64,000 nucleotides of DNA from Symbioplanes lichenis (GTDB lineage: Bacteria > Actinomycetota > Actinomycetes > Mycobacteriales > Micromonosporaceae): contig NZ_JAUZQD010000013.1 in assembly GCF_030709675.1 (NCBI RefSeq), positions 62,001 to 126,000 on the forward strand. The letters run 5' to 3'. Below are positions 24,305-32,300 of the stretch, in pieces (within the stretch, counting starts at the first letter, position 1; each line of letters opens with the position of its first letter). The position numbers and the translations under genes are program-made. The notes beneath the pieces are model-generated. The model did not search any database. It saw only the letters and a program-made list of their open reading frames with translations, and was not told the origin of the DNA.

Positions 24305-24802
24305 ATGGGTATCCGGTTCACGAAATTGCACAGCTCCGGGCAGGGCTATCTCGTGGTCAATGCCGTCGACAGCCGGGGGGAGGACGGTAAGGATCTGGCG
24401 CTGGCGCTCTGCGGGAATGTCATCGGCGGGGCCGGATTGATAACGATACGTAATGAGGGTCTGATCGGTTTCCGTGTCGAATGTTTTCAACCGGACGGAT
24501 CTCCGGTGTGGCCCGACCCGGTCGCCGGCGGCCCCTTCGTCGCCTGTGCGGCCTACGCCGTCCGCGACCGCTACGGCTCGCGCGAACCCGTGCTGGTTTG
24601 GCAGAAAGTCCGGCATCTGACGGAAGTCCAGGGGGACACGGTGCGCGTCACGGCCGGCTCCAGCGCGGCCGGGGCCGGGGCGACGGCGGGTCATTCACGC
24701 AGCTACTTCGTGGTTCCGGTTCTTGAGGGTGTGGTGGCCTGGCCGCCGCCCCGGCTGGATCTGGAAATCGACACCGCGACCGGCCATCGATCGACGCAGT
24801 GA
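24305..24802 (+). CDS. half-length diaminopimelate-epimerase-like (DapF-fold) protein
   Basis: A 165-residue protein that aligns by eye with the N-terminal domain of DapF: RFTKLHSSGQGYLVVNAV corresponds to the FxKMHGLGNDFxVVD start, and FRVECFQPDGSPVWPD to the FNADGS segment. The catalytic Cys of the CGNG motif is missing (region PVAGGPFVACAAY), and the second domain with the other catalytic Cys is absent. DapF needs two Cys for proton exchange, so this is not a conventional epimerase. It may be a binding protein or use the fold differently. It is the last gene of the N-N operon. Confidence 0.65.
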   Translation: MGIRFTKLHSSGQGYLVVNAVDSRGEDGKDLALALCGNVIGGAGLITIRNEGLIGFRVECFQPDGSPVWPDPVAGGPFVACAAYAVRDRYGSREPVLVWQKVRHLTEVQGDTVRVTAGSSAAGAGATAGHSRSYFVVPVLEGVVAWPPPRLDLEIDTATGHRSTQ

Positions 24803-24991
24803 TGCGTTACGATTCGATTGCGTTTGGTCACGGTTCTGGCACGTGTGTCGTGCGTGCTCAGTCGATCACGGGGGCAGCACAATGGCTTCTCGCCGTTCAA
24901 GTCCGGACTCGGCAGCGCCTCGTCGGCCCGGGAACGAGTCGCTTTCGGCAACGTATCGCATTCCTGGCCGCGGCCCGGGAAACGAGGGCCG

Positions 24992-25690
24992 ATGATCCGC
25001 TCATCCGGCCCGTTGACCGTCGTCGTCCACCACGAGGCTGATCTCACCCGCGCCGGCCTCCGCGCGGTCATCGGCACCGAGCCCGATCTCGCCGTGCTCG
25101 GAGACACCGGCCGGGTCGACGAGATGGTCGGCATGGTCGGCCGGCTGCGGCCCGACGTGCTCATGACCTCGATGGACGGGATCGGGGAGTTCGAGCCGCT
25201 GGGCCGGTTGTGCGCCCATTGGCGGCGCCGGCCACCGGTCGTCGTCCTCGTCGACGACTACGACGAGTCCGCGGTCATCCAGGTGCTGCGTCTCGGATTG
25301 CGCGGCATTGTGCACAACGACCATGTAGGACGTTTCGTCGTGGATGCCGTGCGCGCGGTCGCGCGGGGGGAGGCCTTCCTGGCCCCGGCGGCCACCTCCT
25401 TTCTCCTCGACCGTCTGGTCGAGTCACTGCCCGATGCCGAGGCGGTGCGCCGCATCGAACATGCGGAGCTGACCGGTCGCGAGCGGGAGGTGCTGCGTCT
25501 CGTGGCGGAGGGACTGACCACGAGCGAGATGGCGCTCAAGCTGGGGGTGACGGCAGGGACGGTCAAATCGCACCTCTCCCGGGTGCTGAACAAGCTGGGC
25601 ATGCGGGAGCGAGGCCAGGCGGCTGCGCTCGCCCACCGCGCACGCATCACTCAGGAGCCGGTGACGCACGCGTCACGGCGCCGGTCCTGA
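24992..25690 (+). CDS. LuxR/NarL-family regulator with atypical receiver
   Basis: A 232-residue protein with a receiver-like N-terminal domain and a C-terminal LuxR HTH (LTGREREVLRLVAEGLTTSEMALKLGVTAGTVKSHLSRVLNKLGM). In the receiver the phospho-acceptor region reads RPDVLMTSMDG instead of the usual DVVLMDxxMP, and the acidic pair of strand 1 is VVVHHEADLTRAG. Control by phosphorylation is therefore doubtful; ligand or protein-level control is more likely. ATG at 24992 gives a normal receiver start; a longer in-frame form from 24818 is unlikely. Its 3' end overlaps the convergent cupin gene by 44 bases. Candidate regulator of the N-N operon. Confidence 0.85.
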   Translation: MIRSSGPLTVVVHHEADLTRAGLRAVIGTEPDLAVLGDTGRVDEMVGMVGRLRPDVLMTSMDGIGEFEPLGRLCAHWRRRPPVVVLVDDYDESAVIQVLRLGLRGIVHNDHVGRFVVDAVRAVARGEAFLAPAATSFLLDRLVESLPDAEAVRRIEHAELTGREREVLRLVAEGLTTSEMALKLGVTAGTVKSHLSRVLNKLGMRERGQAAALAHRARITQEPVTHASRRRS

Positions 25691-26096
25691 GGGCCGCGGT
25701 CGCCGCGTCCCCGGTGCCGGAGGGGCTCACGCTCGGCCTCGCGTCCCCGGTGCCGGAGGGGCTCACGCCCGGGCTCGGAGCCGACTCCGCCGGGGCGAAG
25801 ACGACCAGGACGTCGAGATCCTCGCTGATCGTGTGGAAGCGGTGTTCCACCATGGCCGGCACGAACACGAGAGAGCCCGGCCCGACCGTGGTCTCCCGGC
25901 CGCCGACGGTCATCAGCGCCCGGCCCCGCAGGACCAGATAGAGCTCGTCCTCGCGATGGGGCTGCTGCGGGTCGGCGCTTCCGGCGGACAGCCGATAGAC
26001 CCCGGCGCTCATCGCGGCGGTGCGCAGGAACTCCAGGTACGGAGGTGATCCCGCGGACCAGGATCGGACGATCTCGTCGACGTTGTGCGCTTCCAT
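25647..26096 (-). CDS. cupin-domain protein paired with the permease
   Basis: A 149-residue single cupin: QPHREDELYLVLRGRALMTVGG holds the first motif (His, Glu) and PAMVEHRFHTISED the second. The ATG overlaps the stop of the upstream permease gene (ATGA), so the two are co-translated. The C-terminal 35 or so residues are low-complexity, with PSPGVSPSGTGDA and PSVSPSGTGDA encoded by a 36-bp direct repeat. The 3' end overlaps the convergent LuxR gene by 44 bases. Function unknown; small cupins next to permeases often bind or isomerise the transported compound. It is not related by sequence motif details to the cupin at 17286. Confidence 0.78.
   Translation of the reverse strand: MEAHNVDEIVRSWSAGSPPYLEFLRTAAMSAGVYRLSAGSADPQQPHREDELYLVLRGRALMTVGGRETTVGPGSLVFVPAMVEHRFHTISEDLDVLVVFAPAESAPSPGVSPSGTGDARPSVSPSGTGDAATAALRTGAVTRASPAPE
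25705..25767. repeat. 27-bp direct repeat, 36-bp period
   Basis: The same 27 bases occur at 25705-25731 and 25741-25767. They encode the repeated PSGTGDA-type segment at the end of the cupin gene on the - strand. Probably a recent tandem duplication. Confidence 0.85.
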
Positions 26097-27385
26097 CACC
26101 GCTCCACGGTCTCGTCGGCCATCCGTGGCCGCGTGGTTTCCCGGCGCCTGGTCCACCACCGGTAGGTCAGCGCCAGGAGGGCCACGATCACCGGAATGGC
26201 GAGGGCCACTCCGGCGAAGGGCAGCAGCACGAGGCACAGCAGCGCGGCGGCGCCCGCGACGATCCGGCGGGCGCCGCTGAGCAGCCGGACACCGGCGACC
26301 ATCGCCGCGATGTAGGTGAGGATGACCAGGGACGTCGGCACCTTGAGCAACAACTCCGGACCCCAGTCGAGCAGGTAGCTCACCAGCAGGCAAGCCCCCG
26401 CGTATCCGCCGACGACCAGGACGGACACGAGGGGGACGCCGCGGTCGCTGACCGCGGCGAAGACGCGCGGGAAGACTCTGTCCCGCCCGAGGGCGTAGCC
26501 CAGGCGGGACGTGGCCGCCACGAAGGCGTTCGCCGTTCCGACGGCGATCAAGAGCGCGATTGTCGAGGCGAGGGCGCCCACGGTGGAGGACGACGAGCCG
26601 CCCAGCAGGCGGGCGATCACGGTGCGGTTGAGCTCGTCGGTGCCGTATGTGCCCGTGCCGACGGTCACGACCGCGACGCCGGCGAAGAGCGCGGTGATGA
26701 GGGCGACGCTGATGACCGTGCTGCGCGGCACGTCGCGCGCGGGATCCTGGAACTCCTCGCTCAGATGCGTGATCGCCTCCCAGCCGAAGAAGGCGAAGAA
26801 GATGACGACGCCCGCCGAACCGGCCGCCGTCCAGCCGTGCGGGGCGAAGGGCGTCCAGCGCTCGGCCTCCATCCGCGGCGCGGCCACCAGCACCGCGGCC
26901 ACCAGCAGGAGGGCGACCGTGGTGCTGAAGAGCAACTGGAGCCGCGCGCTGACGCGCAGGCCCCACGCGTTGGAGACCGTGGCGACGGTCAGGATGGCGC
27001 CCGCCAGCAGGAAGATCCCCCCGTTGCCCAGGCCCAGGTAGGGCCCGGCGTAGTAGGCGCCGGTCAGCGCGACCAGCGTCTGCGCGGTGGCCGCGCCGAT
27101 GAAGTAGAACCAGCCCACCACCGCGCCGGTGGCCCCGCCGAAGGCGCGGGTGGCGTAAGTGGCGGCTCCGCCGGCATCCGGGATGCGGCCGGCCAGGGCG
27201 GCGAAGGTCAGCGCCAGCGGGATGCCGAGCAGGGCGTCGAAGAGCCAGGCGACCACGGACGCGGGACCGGCCATCGTCGCGCTGACGCCGGGCAGCAACA
27301 GGACGCCCGCACCGATGATCGCACCGAGATAGAGCGCCACGCCTTGCGGCAAGGAGATGGTCCGCCTCAGCTGATTCTGGTGCAA
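26096..27385 (-). CDS. APC-family amino-acid permease
   Basis: A membrane protein of about 429 residues with 12 probable helices. ISLPQGVALYLGAIIGAGVLLLPG is the first helix with the GAGVLLLPG unwound motif; FFAFFGWEAITHLSEEFQDPARDVPRS is the conserved helix-6 region. The TTG at 27385 is preferred because GAGGAG lies five bases before it; an ATG at 27436 would add 17 polar residues and run into the divergent promoter region. It exports or imports amino acids or amines. Coupled to the downstream cupin by ATGA. It belongs to the same superfamily as the transporter at 22403. Confidence 0.85.
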   Translation of the reverse strand: MHQNQLRRTISLPQGVALYLGAIIGAGVLLLPGVSATMAGPASVVAWLFDALLGIPLALTFAALAGRIPDAGGAATYATRAFGGATGAVVGWFYFIGAATAQTLVALTGAYYAGPYLGLGNGGIFLLAGAILTVATVSNAWGLRVSARLQLLFSTTVALLLVAAVLVAAPRMEAERWTPFAPHGWTAAGSAGVVIFFAFFGWEAITHLSEEFQDPARDVPRSTVISVALITALFAGVAVVTVGTGTYGTDELNRTVIARLLGGSSSSTVGALASTIALLIAVGTANAFVAATSRLGYALGRDRVFPRVFAAVSDRGVPLVSVLVVGGYAGACLLVSYLLDWGPELLLKVPTSLVILTYIAAMVAGVRLLSGARRIVAGAAALLCLVLLPFAGVALAIPVIVALLALTYRWWTRRRETTRPRMADETVER

Positions 27386-27462
27386 CGGATCTCCTCGGGA
27401 CGGCGACCGGTTTGCGGAGCATACAGTGGAGGGCAAGACCGATTCAACACTACCAAACGGAG

Positions 27463-28053
27463 ATGCTCGTGTCGGTGGGCGAAGGGCGATTCGCGGGTCT
27501 CGAGCTGGTGCAGAGCTTCGTCAACACACTCGACCAGCGCGGCTTCGTGCTGCACGGCCGGCCGTTGCAGCCGGCGGACGCGCTGGCCACGCCGGCCGGT
27601 CTGGCCGGCTGGCTCACCGGGGCCGGTCTGCTCGACGGTCCGGTCTCCGCCGATGCCGCCGATCTCCGGCTGGCCCATGCCCTGCGCGCCGCGTTGCGCG
27701 CGGCCACCGTCCAGCCCGGTGAGCCGGCGCTGCCCGCGGGGGCGCCGGAGCCCGCCTGGCCGGAGCTGGACGGGCTGCTGCGCGTCCGGTTCGGACCGCA
27801 TGCGGCGCCGGTGCTGGCGCCGGCCGGACCGGGCGTTCCCGGGGCCCTCGCGCTGATTCTCGGCGAGGCGGTGAACGCCGGGGCGGACGCCTCCTGGCGG
27901 CGTCTGAAGATGTGTCCCGCGCCGGACTGCCGGTGGGTGTTCCTGGACCGGTCCCGGCCGGCCAACGGGCGCTGGTGCGACCCCGATCGCTGCGGCAACC
28001 GGATGAAGACCCGCTCTTACCGGGCGCGGACCGCCACCAAGGAACCCCGCTGA
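27463..28053 (+). CDS. ABATE/CGNR zinc-finger putative transcriptional regulator
   Basis: A 196-residue protein with an N-terminal ABATE-type domain (FAGLELVQSFVNTLDQRG) and a C-terminal CGNR zinc finger: CPAPDCRWVFLDRSRPANGRWC followed by DPDRCGNRMKTRSYR. The four Cys of the finger are visible. The family is presumed to regulate transcription of adjacent genes, here the divergent permease-cupin pair starting 77 bases away. Alternative starts at 27412 and GTG 27470 exist; 27463 is chosen to keep the domain start. Confidence 0.83.
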   Translation: MLVSVGEGRFAGLELVQSFVNTLDQRGFVLHGRPLQPADALATPAGLAGWLTGAGLLDGPVSADAADLRLAHALRAALRAATVQPGEPALPAGAPEPAWPELDGLLRVRFGPHAAPVLAPAGPGVPGALALILGEAVNAGADASWRRLKMCPAPDCRWVFLDRSRPANGRWCDPDRCGNRMKTRSYRARTATKEPR

Positions 28054-28072
28054 GGCGGGCGGAGGCGGGGGA

Positions 28073-28711
28073 TCAGCCGGACACCCGGTCGCGCACGTGC
28101 GCCGGCACGGGAATGTCCTGCGACATCCGGGGATCGGGCACCGGTGTCCCCCAGACCGTCTCCCGGGGAAGGACACCGGCCCAGACGGGCAGCGTGTAAT
28201 CCTCCTCGTCGTCGATCGGCGGCCCCTGCCGGATCTTGACCGAGGCTTCGGTCAGGGGGAGGGCGAGCACCAGGGTCGCCGCCAGCTCCCTGCGCGTCGG
28301 TGCTCGCACAGCGTCCCATTGCCCGGGCGCCAGCTGCTCGGAGATCGCCCGGAGCCCGGCCACCTGCTCGTCCGGGTCGCTCACCCGCCGGACCTCGCCG
28401 TAGATCATCGCCGACCGGTAGTTGACGGACTGGTTGAACGCCGAGCGCGCCAGCACGATGCCGTCGAGGTGGGTCACCGTCACACAGACGGACCCGGCGT
28501 GGCGCAGCGAGCGGGCACCGCTGGACCCGTGCAGGAAGAGTGTGTCGCCGATGCGGCCGTAACCGGTCGGCACCACCATCGGGGCGCCGTCGACGACGAG
28601 CCCGAGATGGCACACGAGACCGGCGTCGAGAACGGCGTAAAGGTCGGCGCGATCGGTACGCGCCCGATCCTTGGCGCGACCCAGTGTCGTGCGTTCGGTC
28701 GGGGAGAGCAT
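28073..28711 (-). CDS. pyridoxamine-phosphate-oxidase-fold flavoprotein (NimA-like)
   Basis: A 212-residue split-barrel protein: LYAVLDAGLVCHLGLVVDGAPMVVPTGYGRIGDTLFLHG with SVCVTVTHLDGIVLARSAFNQSVNYRSAMIYG matches the FMN-binding PPOX/nitroimidazole-resistance group. It probably binds FMN (or another flavin) and reduces a small molecule; no link to the peptide pathway is evident. It converges on the CGNR gene with about 20 bases between stops. Confidence 0.85.
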   Translation of the reverse strand: MLSPTERTTLGRAKDRARTDRADLYAVLDAGLVCHLGLVVDGAPMVVPTGYGRIGDTLFLHGSSGARSLRHAGSVCVTVTHLDGIVLARSAFNQSVNYRSAMIYGEVRRVSDPDEQVAGLRAISEQLAPGQWDAVRAPTRRELAATLVLALPLTEASVKIRQGPPIDDEEDYTLPVWAGVLPRETVWGTPVPDPRMSQDIPVPAHVRDRVSG

Positions 28712-28872
28712 GGTCACACCATAGGGAGGGGCGCGGGCACGGCGCCACATCCGGACTGTCGGCTTTCGGCGGCGTCCCCCGGATCCTCCCCGGCGCACCG
28801 GCACGAGCCGCGGTTCGCCGGCGAGACCCGCACCGGAGGGCGCGTACCCGGGGATCCGGTAGATTCTCCGGC

Positions 28873-29388
28873 GTGGAGCCATGGGGTGCGGCGCTGTACG
28901 GAGATCCGTGCCGGGCTTGCGGATTCGACTGGTCGCTGACGCCCGGGGAGGCCCTCGCCTGGATGTCCGGATGGGACCGGCGGCTCGCCGAGGCGACCGC
29001 CGGGGCCAACGGTGCCGAACGACGTCCCGCGGGCGGATGGACGGTCACGGAATATGTCTGCCACGTCGGGGACAATCTGCGGCAATGGTCGGAGCGGGTG
29101 CAGAGCGCGCTTCTCGCCCGGCGCAGCGACGTCGCCGGCTACGACCCCGACGCCCTGGCGGCGGCCAGGAGATACGCCGCCCTGCCCCTGGCCGTGGCCG
29201 CGTGGTCGAGCGAGCTGGCCGCGGCCGCCTGGGTCGAGGTCGTGGGGCGTGCTCTGCGCGAGGGCGTCACGCTGCGGCACGCGACCCGGGGGCGTCAGAC
29301 GGCCGCGGACGTCGCGAGGAACAACTGCCACGACGCCTACCACCACCTGTGGGACATCGGACAGATCCTCGCGTCGCCGGTTCACTGA
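28873..29388 (+). CDS. DinB-like metal-binding four-helix protein
   Basis: A 171-residue DinB/YfiT-superfamily protein. The three metal ligands are probably the His in YVCHVGDNLRQW and two in NNCHDAYHHLWDIGQI. Starts GTG-GAG-CCA; an N-terminal CRACGF pair of Cys precedes the helices. Members act as thiol-dependent transferases (mycothiol or bacillithiol) or have unknown roles, so detoxification of a reactive metabolite is plausible. Its stop overlaps the convergent NRPS stop by 7 bases. Confidence 0.78.
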   Translation: MEPWGAALYGDPCRACGFDWSLTPGEALAWMSGWDRRLAEATAGANGAERRPAGGWTVTEYVCHVGDNLRQWSERVQSALLARRSDVAGYDPDALAAARRYAALPLAVAAWSSELAAAAWVEVVGRALREGVTLRHATRGRQTAADVARNNCHDAYHHLWDIGQILASPVH

Positions 29389-32300
29389 GCCGGCCCCGTC
29401 GTGCTGCCGGCGACGCCCGGGCGGATGTCGGCAATCGTCCTGTCCGGATGCTTGGTGAGCAGCCGGATCCCCCGGTGCAGGAATGCCAGCAGCTCACCGG
29501 CGCCGGACCGGGGCAGCAGATCCGGCCGATGGGTAACCCGCAGGAGGATCCGCTCGCCCGGCACGACCGCGAGCGCGCAGGTGAAGTGCGGCATGTCCCG
29601 CACGCTCGTTCCGGTGAGGCGGAGCTCCGAGGCAGACACCACCGGACCGGGCGGATAGTTCTCGAACGCGACGGCGGTGTCGAAGAGCTCGCCCCGGCCC
29701 GTCATCCGCCGGATCTCGCTCAGGCTCACGTACTGGTGCGGCATCATCCGGGACTGCTCGTCCTGCACCCGGCGCAGCAGGTCCCCGGCGGTCTCCCGCG
29801 GGTTCAGCACGATGCGGGCCGGAACGGTGTTGATGAGCAGGCCGACCATCGACTCGACGCCGGGCAGATCGTCCGGCCGGCCGGAGACGACCACGCCGAA
29901 GACCACGTCGTCGCGGTGGGTGGAGCAGGCGAGCGCGAGGGCCCACGCCGCCTGGACGTACGTGTTGAGGGTGATCCCGCCGGCCCGGGCCGCCGCCCGG
30001 ACCGCGTCGCTCTCCGGCTCCGTCAGGGTGGCCTCGAGCCGCTCGGGCAGGACCGCGGCCGAGTCCGCCCGGGCGCGGCCGGTGATCGTCGGAGCCGCGA
30101 GACCGGCGAGCGCCGTGCGCCACGCCGCCCGGGCCTCCGACCGTGACCGGCGGGCGAGCCAGCCGAGAAAGTCCCGGTACGCCGGCGCCGGGGCCGGCGT
30201 GCTGCCGTCCAGCCGGGCGCCGTAGAGCGTCATGAGGTCCTGGACGAGCAGGGGCACCGACCAGCCGTCGATCAGGAGGTGATGGATCGTCAGCACCAGT
30301 GTGTGCCGCTCCGGGCCGAGCCGGCACAGCAGGAAGCGCAGCAGCGGTGGCTCGCCGGGCGAGAACCCGGTGGTGCGGTGGCCGGCCGCGAGATCGGCCA
30401 GTCGCCGGTCGCGGTCCTGCGGCGACAGGTCGCGGAGATCGGTTTCCTGCCACGGTACGCCCGGCGGGGCGCCGATCACCTGGACCGGTACGCGGAATCC
30501 CCGGTGGAGGAACGCTGCTCCGAGGTGCGGATGACGGCGGAGCAGATCGCCGGCCGCCCCGTGCAGCGCGCTCGCGTCCAGTGTTCCCGCCAGCCCGAGC
30601 GTCAGCTGGACGACGTACACGCCGCCGGCCTCACCGCCGGACAAGGCGTGGAACAGGATTCCCTCTTGCAACGGCGCGAGGGGGAGGATGTCGGTGAGTC
30701 CCGGGCAGGCCGCCTCGGCCGCCTCCACCTCGGACTGGGAGAGAGCGACGAGGGGGAAGTCGGAGGGTGTATGGCCGCCCTCGCCGGTGTCGGCGAGAGC
30801 TGCCAGACCGGTCAGGGCCTGCTCCCAGAGGGTCGCGAGCGTGCGGGCGTGGTCCTCGCCGACCACGCGGGTGGCCCAGCTCAGCGTGGTCTCGAGCCGT
30901 GGGCCCGGCCCGCCGTCGCGGATCAGGGCGGTGATCGCCAGCGGGTGGGTCAACGGCTCTCCGGGGGTGGCTGTGTCGCCGGTGCTGTCGTCCGCCGCGG
31001 CGCGGCCGAGGAAGGTCAGGCCGATCCGCGCTCGGCCCGCGGCCCCCAGCAGGGGACCGGTGCGCGGGTTGAGGTAGCGCAGCAGATCGAATCCGAGGCC
31101 TCCGCCGGGCAGCGACCGCAGGTGTTCCTTGACGCGCCGGACGGCCGGACCCAGGGTTGCGGCCCCGGCGCGGACGTCGGCCCAGTCGATCGGCCCCGGG
31201 TCCAGGCGCGCGGGGTACGTACGCCCGAGGCAGCCCATCGTGTGGGTGAGATCGAGGCCGGTCCGGGCCGGTGGCCGGTCGGCCTCCTCGATCTCGACCA
31301 GAGCGGATGTGCCGTCCTCCCCCCGGGACACACTTCGCCACCGGGCCACCGCGAGGGCCAGAGCAGTCGCAAGGACGTCCCGCGGCTCACAGTGGAACAT
31401 CGCGGGCAATCGGCCGACCAGGGCGTGCGACTGTGCGGGTGACATCACCACGGGCACCCGGCCGGCCGTCGCCACGGTATCCACGGCCGGATCGAGCACG
31501 TGCGGTGCCGGTGCCGGGTCGTCACCGTCCAGCTGTTCGGCCCACCGCTCGACCTCGCTCTCCCGATCCGGCCGTACCGCCTCGCCGGCGAGCATCCGCG
31601 CCCAGGACCGCAGCGAGGTGCCGGCGGGGGGCAGGGCGGCGGCGGGCGATCGGTCCGCCGTCGCGGCGACCCAGGCGCTCATCAGGTCGCCGGCCATGAT
31701 CCTCAGGCTCGGCGGGTCGACCGCCAGGCGGTGGCCGAGCAGGTGGACGCGGCCGGGCTCGCAGTGGACCACCCGCAGCATCGCGGCCTCGGCGGGCACC
31801 AGCTCGCGGCAGGCCGCCCGCACCGCCTCGTCCTCCGCCGCGGGACCGGCGTGCCGGACGAGGCCGGCGGCGGCCACGGCGCCGACCGGCAGGATCTCGC
31901 ACTGTCCGTCGGGGGTCAGCCGCATCCGCAAGGCGTCGTGACGGTCGACGACAGCCTGTACGGCGTCCGACAACCGGTCGGCGGAGACGGTACCGGGCAA
32001 GCGGAGCACGACGTGCCGGCACCTGCCGTCGATCGGGCCACCGCTGTCCAGGAACCGTCGCATGGCCGGGGTCAGCGGCATCGGCCCGGTCGCCGCGTCG
32101 TCCGGCTCCGGGGCGGGCCTCAGCGGCTCGGCGGCGGCTGCGATCGCGCCTACGGTCCGGTGCTCGAACACCTGCCGCGGGGTCAGCGCGAAGCCGGCGC
32201 GCCGGGCCCGGACGGCCAGTCGCAGCGCCGTGATGCTGTCCCCGCCGAGTGCGAGGAAGGAGTCTTCGAGGCTCACCCGGTCGAGGGGCAGGAGCTCTCG

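Noticed and set aside
14612..24802. Piperazate (KtzI/KtzT) pathway
   Set aside because: No KtzT-like heme protein is encoded in the window; the MetRS-like and cupin pair fits hydrazine-synthetase chemistry better.
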